A DNA stretch of 64,000 bases from Blastococcus sp. CPCC 205250. Lineage in GTDB: Bacteria; Actinomycetota; Actinomycetes; Mycobacteriales; Geodermatophilaceae. Position 1 is the first letter of the stretch, and each line of letters begins with the position of its first letter. Positions 43,263 through 51,755 of the stretch are shown here, piece by piece. The notes below the pieces were generated by a model. It ran no database searches. It was not told where the DNA came from and saw only the letters and a program-made list of their open reading frames with translations. The translations under genes and the position numbers were made by a program. The stretch covers positions 248,001 through 312,000 of the forward strand of contig NZ_JABGCG010000006.1 in NCBI RefSeq assembly GCF_019799925.1, given 5' to 3'.

Positions 43263-44750
43263 ATGTCGCGGCTGAACGCCTCCACCCTGTCCATGCTGGG
43301 CCCGTCCGTGTGGACGCCGCGCTACGACCGGGCTGCCGTGCGGCCGGGCATCGTGCACCTCGGCGTGGGCGGGTTCCACCGCTCGCACCAGGCCCTGTAC
43401 GTCGACCGCCTGCTCGAGTCCGGGCAGGCGATGGACTGGGGCATCTGCGGGGTCGGCGTGCTGCCCGGCGACCGGCGCATGGCCGAGGTGATGGCGGCCC
43501 AGGACTGCCTGTACACCCTCGTCGTCAAGCACCCCGACGGCTTCCTCGACGCCCGCGTGGTCGGGTCGGTCGTCGAGTACCTCTTCGCCCCCGACGACCC
43601 GGAGGCCGTCGTCGAGCGGATGGCGGCCGGGACGACGCGGATCGTCTCGCTCACCGTCACCGAGGGGGGCTACAACACCTCGGCCGCGACCGGGGAGTTC
43701 GTCGGCGACGCCCCGGACGTCGTCGCCGACCTGCGGCCGGGCGCGCCGCCGCGGACGGCGTTCGGGCTGGTCACCGAGGCCCTGGCCCGCCGCCGCGACC
43801 GGGGTCTGCCGCCGTTCGCGGTGGTCTCCTGCGACAACATCCCGCACAACGGCGACCTCGCGCGGCGCAGCTTCGCGGCCTTCGCCGCGCTGCGCGACCC
43901 GGAGCTGGGGGAGTGGGTGGCCACCCAGGTCGCCTTCCCCAACTCGATGGTCGACCGGATCACGCCGGTCACCACCGACGCCGACCGCGCCGAGCTGGCC
44001 CGCCGGTTCGGGGTCGAGGACGCCTGGCCCGTGGTCTGCGAGCCGTGGACCCAGTGGGTGCTGGAGGACGCCTTCCCCGCCGGGCGGCCGCCGCTGGAGG
44101 ACGTCGGTGTGCAGGTGGTCGCCGACGTGGCCCCGTACGAGCTGATGAAGCTGCGGCTGCTCAACGCCGGCCACCAGGTGCTGGCCCACCTCGGCCGGCT
44201 GGCCGGCCTGGAGTACGTGCACGAGGCCTGCCAGGACCCGCTGTTCCGCGAGTTCCTGCGCGGCTACCTCGACGAGGAGGCCACCCCGACGCTGGCGCCG
44301 GTGCCCGGCATCGACCTGCGCCGCTACAAGTCCGAGCTCGTCGGGCGGTTCGCCAACCCGCAGGTCCGCGACACCCTGGACCGCATCCGGGAGAACGCCT
44401 CCGACCGCGTGCCGCAGTTCCTGCTCCCCGTGCTGCGTGCCAACCTGGCCCGCGGCGGGGAGATCCGCCGGTCGGCCGCGGTGCTGGCCGGCTGGGCGCG
44501 GGCCGCCGAGGGGGCCGACGACGCCGGCCTGCCGCTGGCGCTGGTCGACCCCCGTGCCGAGCAGCTGGGCGCGCGCGCCGACCGCCAGGCCGCCGAGCCG
44601 CTGGCGTTCCTCGCCGACCCCGACGTCTTCGGCGACCTGGCGGCGGACGAGCGGTTCGCCGCCGCCTACCGCGACGCCCTGGCGTCGCTGCGCGCGCGGG
44701 GGGCGCGGGCGACCGTCGCGGCACTGGTGAGCCCGCGCCGCCACGGCTGA
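43263..44750 (+). CDS. mannitol dehydrogenase-family polyol/hexuronate dehydrogenase (copy 1)
   Basis: This 495-residue long-chain dehydrogenase (MtlD/UxuB group) has an NAD-binding start, VHLGVGGFHRSHQALYVDRL, and EYLFAPDDPEAVVERMA. It has VVSCDNIPHNGDLARRSF and the catalytic helix PYELMKLRLLNAGHQVLAHLG, with Lys, Asn and His. Substrates include mannitol, arabinitol, fructuronate and tagaturonate; this protein cannot be placed finely by eye. ATG at 43263. It converges on the HAD phosphatase / copy 2 operon. Confidence 0.85.
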   Translation: MSRLNASTLSMLGPSVWTPRYDRAAVRPGIVHLGVGGFHRSHQALYVDRLLESGQAMDWGICGVGVLPGDRRMAEVMAAQDCLYTLVVKHPDGFLDARVVGSVVEYLFAPDDPEAVVERMAAGTTRIVSLTVTEGGYNTSAATGEFVGDAPDVVADLRPGAPPRTAFGLVTEALARRRDRGLPPFAVVSCDNIPHNGDLARRSFAAFAALRDPELGEWVATQVAFPNSMVDRITPVTTDADRAELARRFGVEDAWPVVCEPWTQWVLEDAFPAGRPPLEDVGVQVVADVAPYELMKLRLLNAGHQVLAHLGRLAGLEYVHEACQDPLFREFLRGYLDEEATPTLAPVPGIDLRRYKSELVGRFANPQVRDTLDRIRENASDRVPQFLLPVLRANLARGGEIRRSAAVLAGWARAAEGADDAGLPLALVDPRAEQLGARADRQAAEPLAFLADPDVFGDLAADERFAAAYRDALASLRARGARATVAALVSPRRHG

Positions 44751-44752
44751 GG

Positions 44753-44775
44753 CGCCGGGCGGGGAGGACCCGGCG
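44753..44775. terminator. hairpin between convergent genes
   Basis: CGCCGGG (44753-44759) pairs with CCCGGCG (44769-44775) over a 9-nt loop. It lies in the 30-bp gap between the convergent dehydrogenase and HAD stops and can serve both directions. Confidence 0.55.
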
Positions 44776-44780
44776 GCGGC

Positions 44781-45518
44781 TCAGCGCAGCAGCTGCTCCA
44801 GCTCGGCCCAGGAGCCGACGACGGCCGCCGCCCCGGCCTCGCGGAGGGCGGCCACGCGGTCGGCGCGGTCGGGCTCGGGCACGAACTGCACGATGCCCAC
44901 CGTGGGGTGGCCGGCGACGACGGCGGACAGCGCTCCGTTGACCGAGTCCTCGACGGCGAGCGCCTCGTCCGGGGTCACCCCGAGCACCGTTCCGGCGTGC
45001 ACGTACACCGCCGGGTCGGGCTTGCTGGTCGGCTCCGGCAACGAGTCCTCGGCGCTGAACCGCCGGCCGGCCGCGAAGAGGGTGCTCAGGCCGGTCACCT
45101 CCAGGCACGCGCCGAGCCGGGAGGCGGCGCTGCTGGTGACCGCGGCCAGCCCGAAGTGGCCGGCGAGGCGTTCCAGGGGCTCGCGCACCGTGGGGTCGGG
45201 GCGGAGGACCTCGCGCAGGTGCGCGGTCACGACGTCCTTCTCCTCGGTCACCCAGCGGTCGAGTTCGGTGCGGGTCAGCTCGCGGCCGTAGCCGGTCGCC
45301 AGCTGCCCCGCCGCGGCACGGAAGTTCTTCCCGTTGGTCATCCCCTGCAGCTCGGCCGGCTCGAACGCGCGCTCGGCGCCGAGGCCGGCGAGGAACCGGT
45401 TGGTGACGTCGGCCGAGGCGGCGTAGGCCGGTTCCTCGGAGGGGAAGAGGGTGCCGTCGGCGTCGCAGAGCAGCGTCGTGAGCGCGGCGGGATCGAGGGG
45501 GAGGAACCGCTCGGTCAC
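44781..45518 (-). CDS. HAD-superfamily phosphatase
   Basis: This 245-residue HAD hydrolase has motif I LLCDADGTLFPSE (nucleophile Asp near residue 19), a helical cap, motif II AAVTSSAASRLG, motif III SKPDPAVYVHAGTVLG and motif IV ALAVEDSVNGALSAV. This resembles sugar-phosphate and beta-phosphoglucomutase-like phosphatases. GTG at 45518 overlaps the stop of the upstream dehydrogenase by 4 nt (GTGA). A sugar- or polyol-phosphatase role beside a polyol dehydrogenase is plausible. Substrate unknown. Confidence 0.83.
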   Translation of the reverse strand: MTERFLPLDPAALTTLLCDADGTLFPSEEPAYAASADVTNRFLAGLGAERAFEPAELQGMTNGKNFRAAAGQLATGYGRELTRTELDRWVTEEKDVVTAHLREVLRPDPTVREPLERLAGHFGLAAVTSSAASRLGACLEVTGLSTLFAAGRRFSAEDSLPEPTSKPDPAVYVHAGTVLGVTPDEALAVEDSVNGALSAVVAGHPTVGIVQFVPEPDRADRVAALREAGAAAVVGSWAELEQLLR

Positions 45519-47044
45519 GCGGTCGCCTCCGTCCGGCCGGCGCCGCTGCGTCCGAGGAAGTCCTCGAGGACCTCCCGCGGTCCCTGCCGCTCCAGCGAGG
45601 ACAGCGCCTCCTGCACGCAGGCGGCGAACTGCCGGTCCTGACCGATGGAGTCGAAGATCGACCGCTCCGACAGCAGCGGCCCGGCGTCGGCGCCGGCCTG
45701 CTGGGCCATCGGGACGAGATCGGGTCGCGGACCCTCGATCGGCACCTCCTCGCCGGCGTAGTCGTGCCCGCGCAGGAACCGCAGCCAGCCGGCGACGGCG
45801 ACGCACAGCAGCGGGTGCGGCCGGTCGGCGTCCATCGCCGCCTGCACCGACGGCAGGAGGTAGTTCGGGATCTTGGACGATCCGCGCCGGGACAGCCGGG
45901 AGAGCTGGTCGGCCATCCGCGGGTTGGCCAGCCGGTCGAGCAGCGTGCGCTGGTACCCGTCCAGGTCGACGCCGGGGACCTCGGGCAGGTACGGCGCGAT
46001 CTCCTCGGCCATGAGCCGGGTCAGGAAGGTGCGGAACACCGGATCGGCCAGGACCTCGTCGGTGGTCCGGTGCCCCGCGAGGTAGCCCAGGTAGGCGATG
46101 GCGCTGTGCCCGGCGTTGAGCAGCCGGGTCTTCACGGTCTCGTAGGGCGACACGTCGTCGACGAACTGGACGCCGACCTGCTCCAGCGGCGGCCGGCCCA
46201 GGGGGAACGCGTCCTCGACCACCCACTGCCGGAACGGCTCGGTGACCACCGGCCACCGGTCGTCGACCCCGAACGACTCGGCGATGGCGTCGCGCTCCTC
46301 GGGGCTGGTCCGCGGGGTGATCCGGTCGACCATGCTGCTGGGGAAGGCGACGTGCTCGTCGATCCACTCGGCGAGGTCGCCGGAGCCCTCCCGCAGGCGG
46401 GCGAAGGACACGACCGCGGTCCGCGCCGCGTGGCCGTTGGACTGCATGTTGTCGCAGCTCAGCACCGTGAACGGGGGCAGGCCGGCTGCGCGCCGCCGGT
46501 GCAGCGCCTCGACCAGGTAGCCGAAGACCGTGTCCGGGTTGCCCGGGTCCTCCAGGTCGCGGGCGACGTGCGGGTCGTCGGCGTCGAACTCGCCCGTGTG
46601 CGGGTCGATCCGGTACCCGGTGCCGGTGATGGTCAGGGAGACGATGCGCGTCCGCTCGTCGACCATGGCGGCGAGCACGGCCTCCGGGTCGTCGGGCGCG
46701 TACAGGTAGTCGGTCATGACGCCGACGACGGTGGCGCTGTCCCCGTCGGCCCCCCGCTCGACCACGGTGTAGAGCCGGTCCTGGGCGTCGAGCACCTCGC
46801 CGATCTCCCGGCTGTGCAGGCCCACGCCCACGACGCCCCAGTCGGTCACGCCCCGGCGGGCGAGCTCCTCGAGGTAGACGGCCTGGTGGGCGCGGTGGAA
46901 GGCGCCGACGCCGATGTGGACGATGGCCGGGACGAGCCCGCCGCGGTCGTAGTCGGGGAGCGAGAGGCCGGCCGGGAGGTCGGTCAGGGTGCGGTCGGAC
47001 AGGGGCACGGCGGTCGCCGTGCCCCGAGGCGGGGCAGAGGTCAT
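45515..47044 (-). CDS. mannitol dehydrogenase-family polyol/hexuronate dehydrogenase (copy 2)
   Basis: This is a 509-residue paralogue of the gene at 43263: VHIGVGAFHRAHQAVYLEEL, DYLYAPDDPEAVLAAM, VLSCDNMQSNGHAARTAV and SPYETVKTRLLNAGHSAIAYLG (catalytic Lys/Asn/His). The N-terminus is about 14 residues longer. ATG at 47044. It forms an operon with the HAD phosphatase. The two copies share layout and motifs but differ enough to be functionally separate; mannitol versus arabinitol or tagaturonate cannot be decided here. Confidence 0.86.
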   Translation of the reverse strand: MTSAPPRGTATAVPLSDRTLTDLPAGLSLPDYDRGGLVPAIVHIGVGAFHRAHQAVYLEELARRGVTDWGVVGVGLHSREIGEVLDAQDRLYTVVERGADGDSATVVGVMTDYLYAPDDPEAVLAAMVDERTRIVSLTITGTGYRIDPHTGEFDADDPHVARDLEDPGNPDTVFGYLVEALHRRRAAGLPPFTVLSCDNMQSNGHAARTAVVSFARLREGSGDLAEWIDEHVAFPSSMVDRITPRTSPEERDAIAESFGVDDRWPVVTEPFRQWVVEDAFPLGRPPLEQVGVQFVDDVSPYETVKTRLLNAGHSAIAYLGYLAGHRTTDEVLADPVFRTFLTRLMAEEIAPYLPEVPGVDLDGYQRTLLDRLANPRMADQLSRLSRRGSSKIPNYLLPSVQAAMDADRPHPLLCVAVAGWLRFLRGHDYAGEEVPIEGPRPDLVPMAQQAGADAGPLLSERSIFDSIGQDRQFAACVQEALSSLERQGPREVLEDFLGRSGAGRTEATA

Positions 47045-47222
47045 CGAGGTCTCTCGGAGCGAGATGGGCGCCGAGCGGGGTGGCTGCTCACCCGCGGCGC
47101 CCCTCTTCCCTGCCCACCCGAGCCGATCCCCAACCCGTGTCCTGCCTGCTGTGGCCGAACTCTCCGCCGGACGACGGCCTCCCCGCCGCGGCTGGGGCGA
47201 CGGGCGGGCGGGAGACGGCGGC

Positions 47223-47966
47223 TCAGGCCCCGCCGGCCGACTCGGCGGCTTCGGTGACGGCGCGCAGGGCAGCGGCGATCTGCTCCTCGGCGCGGGCGGC
47301 GTCGACGCCGAGCCCGGTGAGCGGTCCGGCGCCGGCCTCGTGCTCCAGCACCGCCAGCAGCAGGTGCTCGGTGCCGACGTAGTTGTGGCCCAGCCGCAGC
47401 GCCACCCGGAAGGTGCCCTCCAGCACCGCCTTCGCGCCGTCGTCGAACGGGATCAGCGCGGGGACCGCGGCGCCGGAGGCGGGCGGGAGGGTGGCGGCGA
47501 CGGTCTCGCGGAGCCGGGCGAGGTCCACCCCCTGCCCGACGAGCACCCGCGCGGCGATGCCGTCCGGTTCGGCGGCCAGCCCGAGGACCAGGTGGGCGGT
47601 GGACACCTCCACCGCCCCGGCCGCGCGGGCCTGCTCCTGGGCCGCGACGACGACCTTCCCGGCCCGTGCGGTGAAGCGGCTGAACCCCTCCGCGGGGTCC
47701 ATCGGCCGCTCGGCTCCGGTACGGCTCACGAAGCGCTTCTGCGCGGCCTGCTTGGTCACGCCCATGCTGCGGCCGATGTCGGTCCACGAGGCGCCCTGCC
47801 GGCGGGCCTGGTCGACGAAGTGGCCGATCAGCGAGTCGGCGATGTCGCCGATGTGGTCGGCGACGAGCACCGCGTCGGTGAGCTGCTCCAGCGGGTCGGT
47901 GTGCACCTTGCGGATGGAGTCGATGAGGTCGTCGAGCCGGACGGGGATCTGCACCGGAGGCGTCAT
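47223..47966 (-). CDS. Clp_N-domain transcriptional regulator
   Basis: This 247-residue protein has an N-terminal helix-turn-helix region (GASWTDIGRSMGVTKQAAQK, about 57-76). Two Clp N-terminal repeats follow (AAQEQARAAGAVEVSTAHLV and ALRLGHNYVGTEHLLLAVLE), as in ClpC/ClpA substrate-receptor domains. No ATPase domain is present. Such proteins may sense or bind protein targets and regulate genes. ATG at 47966 is 3 bp from a GTCAACC palindrome. The predicted transcript is leaderless, its first base being the A of the start codon. It is divergent from the phospholipase D-like gene. Confidence 0.75.
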   Translation of the reverse strand: MTPPVQIPVRLDDLIDSIRKVHTDPLEQLTDAVLVADHIGDIADSLIGHFVDQARRQGASWTDIGRSMGVTKQAAQKRFVSRTGAERPMDPAEGFSRFTARAGKVVVAAQEQARAAGAVEVSTAHLVLGLAAEPDGIAARVLVGQGVDLARLRETVAATLPPASGAAVPALIPFDDGAKAVLEGTFRVALRLGHNYVGTEHLLLAVLEHEAGAGPLTGLGVDAARAEEQIAAALRAVTEAAESAGGA

Positions 47967-47968
47967 GC

Positions 47969-48013
47969 GTCAACCGTAGGTTGACGGTGGCGTCTCGTCA
48001 ACCACGGGTTGAC
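47969..48013. promoter_or_regulatory. twin GTCAACC-N3-GGTTGAC operators and leaderless promoter
   Basis: Perfect palindromes occupy 47969-47985 (GTA centre) and 47997-48013 (ACG centre), 28 bp centre to centre. For the Clp_N gene (minus strand), TTGACG (47996-48001) and TACGGT (47973-47978) are 17 bp apart, each lying within a palindrome. Symmetric but weaker elements face the other gene. Confidence 0.75.
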
Positions 48014-48071
48014 GACCCGGACGGGTGGTGCGGTCCGGCCACGGGCGCGGTGCACAGGGCACGATGCCCGG

Positions 48072-49640
48072 GTGCACCCCGACGGCTCCGGCACCACCAC
48101 CTCGCCCGGCCTCCGCCTCCCCGCGCCCCGCGGCGAGGTCGAGCCGGGGGAGGTGACGGTGCCCGCCCCCGGGAACCGGCTCCTGGTGGCGGGGGAGACC
48201 TGCTGGCGGGTGGAGCGGGCCGACCGGTACGCGGTCTTCGTCGACGCCGCGGACTACTTCGCCGCGCTCAAGAAGGCCCTGCTGGGCGCCCGGCGCCGGG
48301 TGCTGCTCATCGGGTGGGACTTCGACCCGCGCATCCGGATGGACCCGCGGGCGCCCGGCCGGGCGCGGGACGACCGGCTCGGCCGGGTCCTGGAGGCGGC
48401 CGTCCGCGCCAACCCGGAGCTGGAGATCGGCGTCCTCCAGTGGGACCTCGGGATGGTCTACGGGCTGGGCCGCGGGCTCGTGCCGATCGTGCTGCTGGGC
48501 CGGCGCACGCCCGACCGGCTGACCTTCGCGGTGGACACCCACCACCCCGTCGGCGGCGCCCACCACCAGAAGATCGTGGTCATCGACGACTGCCTGGCCT
48601 TCGCCGGCGGCATCGACGTGACCGCCGACCGCTGGGACACCACCGACCACCCGGACTCCTCCCGCCCGCGCGCGCGGCCGCGCTCGCACCGGGACATGGG
48701 CCCGTGGCACGACGTCACCAGCCTGGTGTCCGGACCGGCCGCCCGGGCGATCGGCGACCTGGCGCGGGAGCGGTGGGAGAGCGGCAAGGGGGAGCGGCTC
48801 GAGCCGGTGGACGGCGAGGAGCCCTGCTGGCCCGAGGGCGTCGAGCCGCTGCTGACCGACGTGGAGGTCGCGGTCTCCCGCACCCGCCCCGAGCACGGCG
48901 GCGCCACGCTGGTGCACGAGATCGAGCTGCTGTGGCTCGCGGTGGTCGCCGGCGCGCGGCGCACCCTCTACATCGAGACGCAGTACTTCGCCAACCGCCG
49001 GGTCGCCGAGGCCATCGCCGCCCGCCTCCAGGAGCCCGACGGCCCCGAGGTCGTCGTCCTCAACCCGAACGAGGCCTGGGGCTGGCTGGAGGAGAAGGCC
49101 ATGGGCTCGGCCCGGGCGGCGCTGCTGGACCTCGTGCGGCGCGCCGACCGGTACGGCCGCTTCCGCATGTACGTGCCCGTCACCGCCTCCCGCCGGCCGA
49201 TCTACGTGCACGCGAAGGTCACCGTCGTCGACGACCGGCTGCTCCGGATCGGCTCGTCGAACCTGAACAACCGCTCGATGGGCCTGGACACCGAGTGCGA
49301 CGTCAGCGTCGAGGTGCACGAGGAGTCACCCGACCGGGAGGCGCTGGCGGCCACCGTGCTGGGGATCCGCGACCGGCTGCTCGGCGAGCACCTCGACGTC
49401 GCCCCGGAGGAGGTCGCCGCGGCCGTGGAGCGGGCCGGTGGCTCCCTGATCGCCGCCATCGAGGAGCTGCGCCGCCCCACCGGGCGCTCGCTGGTGCCCT
49501 TCGTCGCGCCGGACCTCGGGCCGGTCGGGCAGGTCCTGGCCGACACCCAGCTCCTGGACGCCGAGCGGACGCCGGACCGCTGGCAGCGGATCCGCGGCGC
49601 CTTCGGCCGGCGCCGCACGCACCGCCCCCTCGCCGGCTGA
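48072..49640 (+). CDS. phospholipase D-like protein (two HKD motifs)
   Basis: This 522-residue PLD-superfamily protein has HHQKIVVIDDCLAFAGGIDV (first HxK, about 175-195) and VHAKVTVVDDRLLRIGSSNL with NNRS (second HxK, about 395-415). Each lobe supplies one histidine of the active site. The family includes phosphatidyltransferases, cardiolipin-synthase relatives and nucleases. No signal peptide or membrane anchor is visible. The open frame could begin at TTG 48009, but that lies in the operator; GTG at 48072 was chosen. It is likely controlled by the divergent Clp_N regulator. Confidence 0.82.
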   Translation: MHPDGSGTTTSPGLRLPAPRGEVEPGEVTVPAPGNRLLVAGETCWRVERADRYAVFVDAADYFAALKKALLGARRRVLLIGWDFDPRIRMDPRAPGRARDDRLGRVLEAAVRANPELEIGVLQWDLGMVYGLGRGLVPIVLLGRRTPDRLTFAVDTHHPVGGAHHQKIVVIDDCLAFAGGIDVTADRWDTTDHPDSSRPRARPRSHRDMGPWHDVTSLVSGPAARAIGDLARERWESGKGERLEPVDGEEPCWPEGVEPLLTDVEVAVSRTRPEHGGATLVHEIELLWLAVVAGARRTLYIETQYFANRRVAEAIAARLQEPDGPEVVVLNPNEAWGWLEEKAMGSARAALLDLVRRADRYGRFRMYVPVTASRRPIYVHAKVTVVDDRLLRIGSSNLNNRSMGLDTECDVSVEVHEESPDREALAATVLGIRDRLLGEHLDVAPEEVAAAVERAGGSLIAAIEELRRPTGRSLVPFVAPDLGPVGQVLADTQLLDAERTPDRWQRIRGAFGRRRTHRPLAG

Positions 49641-49739
49641 CCCGGCCGGCGGCGCCCCGGCGGCGGAAGACCCGCGTCGGGGTCGGCGTTGCGGCTCGCG
49701 GAGCTCCGCACGGGGGATCCGGACGAGCAGGAGGAACGC

Positions 49740-50594
49740 ATGTCGATCGTCGTCACCGGGGCCACCGGGCACCTGGGCCGGCTCGTGGTGGAGGAGCTGC
49801 TGTCCCGGGGCGTCCCCGCGGAGGAGGTCGTGGCCGGCGGCCGGCGCGTGGAGGCGCTCACCGGCCTGGCCGGACGCGGCGTCCGGGTCGCCCGCCTCGA
49901 CTACGACGACCCGGCCACCCTCGACGCCGCCCTGGGTGCCGGGGACCGGCTGCTGCTGGTGTCCGGCAGCGACCCGGAGGCGCGCGTGGAACAGCACCGG
50001 GCGGTGCTCGCCGCGGCGGCCCGGGCCGGCGTCGCGCTGGTGGCCTACACGAGCATCCTGCGCGCCGACGAGAGCCCGCTGGCCCTGGCCGCGACGCACC
50101 GGCAGACCGAGGCCGACCTCCGGGCCTGCGGTCTGCCCGCCGTGCTGCTGCGCAACGGCTGGTACACGGAGAACTACGCGCAGGCCCTGCAGGAGGCGGC
50201 GGCCACCGGTGCCGTCACGGCCAGTGCCGGCGACGGCCGCGTCGCGAGCGCGACCCGTGCCGACTACGCCGCCGCTGCCGCCGCGGTGCTCGCCGGAGAG
50301 GGCCACGAGGGCGCGGTGTACGAGCTCTCCGGGGACACCGCCTGGAGCTTCGACGAGTTCGCCGCCGCGGCCGCGGAGGTCCTCGGCCGGGACGTCTCCC
50401 ACCGGCGGCTGAGCACCGACGAGCACGTCGCGAGCCTCACCGGGGTCGGTCTGGACGAGCCCACCGCCCGCTTCGTGGCCGGCATGGACACCGCCATCGC
50501 CCAAGGTGCCCTCGACTCGACGACCGGCGACCTCTCACGGCTGGCCGGCCGGCCCTCCACGCCGCTGACCGACGCCCTGCGCGGGCTGCTCTGA
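49740..50594 (+). CDS. NmrA-like NAD(P)H-binding reductase (QOR2-like)
   Basis: This 284-residue atypical short-chain dehydrogenase has MSIVVTGATGHLGRLVVEEL (NADP motif), YTSILRADESPLALAATHRQ, LRNGWYTENYAQALQEAA and SATRADYAAAAAAVLAGEGH. The YTS..RNGWY arrangement fits the quinone-reductase QorB/YtfG group, which lacks the usual Tyr-Lys pair. ATG at 49740 with AGGAGGAA upstream. Its 3' end overlaps the convergent nitronate monooxygenase by 60 bp. Confidence 0.8.
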   Translation: MSIVVTGATGHLGRLVVEELLSRGVPAEEVVAGGRRVEALTGLAGRGVRVARLDYDDPATLDAALGAGDRLLLVSGSDPEARVEQHRAVLAAAARAGVALVAYTSILRADESPLALAATHRQTEADLRACGLPAVLLRNGWYTENYAQALQEAAATGAVTASAGDGRVASATRADYAAAAAAVLAGEGHEGAVYELSGDTAWSFDEFAAAAAEVLGRDVSHRRLSTDEHVASLTGVGLDEPTARFVAGMDTAIAQGALDSTTGDLSRLAGRPSTPLTDALRGLL

Positions 50595-51653
50595 GCCCTG
50601 GTCCCAGGCGGTCCTGAGGGCCTCCCGTGCCTCGGCGGCGAGCCGGCGGACCAGCGTCCCGGCCGGCACCGCCTCCGCCAGCGCGTGCGCCTGCCCGGCC
50701 CACAGGTGCAGCTCCCCGGCGTCCCCGGCCGCCCGGGCGGCGGCTCGCAGCGGCGCGGTGAGCGCGTGCACCTCCGGGTAGGCGGCCGGGGCGTCGGCCG
50801 GCAGCTCGGCGGTGGCCCGGTTGGCCAGCGCCCGGGCCCGGCGCCCGGTGAAGACGCGGGTGACCGTGGTCGGCCTGTCCGCGGCCAGGGCATCGGCGTG
50901 CACCGGCGCCGTGCCCGCCTCGGCGGTGCGCAGGAACGCCGTCCCCAGCTGGGCGAGCGAGGCCCCGGCCGCGAGCACCGCCGCCACGCCCCGGCCGTCG
51001 GCGAGGCCGCCCGCGGCGACCAGCGGCAGGTCGGTGACCCGGCGGACCAGCGCCAGCAGCGGGAGCAGGCCCAGCTCCCCGGGCTCGGCGTCGGAGCCGC
51101 CCCCGCGGTGCCCGCCGGCCTCCCAGCCCTGGACGACGAGCGCGTCGGCGCCGGCGGCCGCGGCGGCGACGGCGTCCTCCGGGGAGGTGACGGTGAGCCA
51201 CACCGGGACGCCGGCCGCGTGCAGCACCTCGACCGACCGCGCGGGCGGCACGCCGAAGACGAAGGAGACGACGGCCGGCCGCAGCGCGGCCAGGACCTCG
51301 ACCTTCGCGGCGTGGTCGTCGTCGGTGTGCACCGGGTCGCCCAGCCGGGCGCCGAGCGCAGCCGCTCGCGGCTCCAGCAGCCGGGCGTACGCCGGGACCC
51401 GCGCCGCCTCGGCGGGGACGGCCGGCACCGGACTGAAGACGTTCACCCCGAACGGCGCGGCGGAGGCGGCGCGCAGCCGGGCGACCTCCTCGGCGACGGC
51501 GTCCGCGGTCCGGTAGCCGGCGGCGAGGAACCCCAGGCCCCCGGCGCCGGAGACGGCGGCGGCCAGGGCGACGGTCGAGGGTCCGCCGGCCATCGGGGCG
51601 GCGACGATGCGGGCCGGGACGTCGGGCAGCGGCAGGGGCACGCCGCCCAGCAT
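50535..51653 (-). CDS. nitronate monooxygenase (NPD-type FMN enzyme)
   Basis: This is a 372-residue TIM-barrel flavoprotein: RIVAAPMAGGPSTVALAAAV, GGLGFLAAGYRTADAVAEEV, PFGVNVFSP, ADALVVQGWEAGGHRGGG (catalytic His and phosphate loop) and PLVAAGGLADGRGVAAVLAA. It oxidises nitronates or nitroalkanes. The C-terminus runs about 20 residues beyond the family core into sequence antisense to the neighbour's last codons. ATG at 51653; the larger frame upstream is antisense to other genes. Confidence 0.85.
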   Translation of the reverse strand: MLGGVPLPLPDVPARIVAAPMAGGPSTVALAAAVSGAGGLGFLAAGYRTADAVAEEVARLRAASAAPFGVNVFSPVPAVPAEAARVPAYARLLEPRAAALGARLGDPVHTDDDHAAKVEVLAALRPAVVSFVFGVPPARSVEVLHAAGVPVWLTVTSPEDAVAAAAAGADALVVQGWEAGGHRGGGSDAEPGELGLLPLLALVRRVTDLPLVAAGGLADGRGVAAVLAAGASLAQLGTAFLRTAEAGTAPVHADALAADRPTTVTRVFTGRRARALANRATAELPADAPAAYPEVHALTAPLRAAARAAGDAGELHLWAGQAHALAEAVPAGTLVRRLAAEAREALRTAWDQGSEQPAQGVGQRRGGPAGQP

Positions 51654-51755
51654 CCCGGCCCGGCCGCGGACCACCGCCAGGGGTCGGCGGGCCGGAGGCG
51701 GGTATGCCGACCGCAGTCCCGGACCCGGGACGGCCACGACCCGAGGGAGAACGCC

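Noticed and set aside
48009..48071. TTG start for the phospholipase D-like gene
   Set aside because: It falls inside the second GTCAACC palindrome and adds residues without family similarity; GTG 48072 is simpler.
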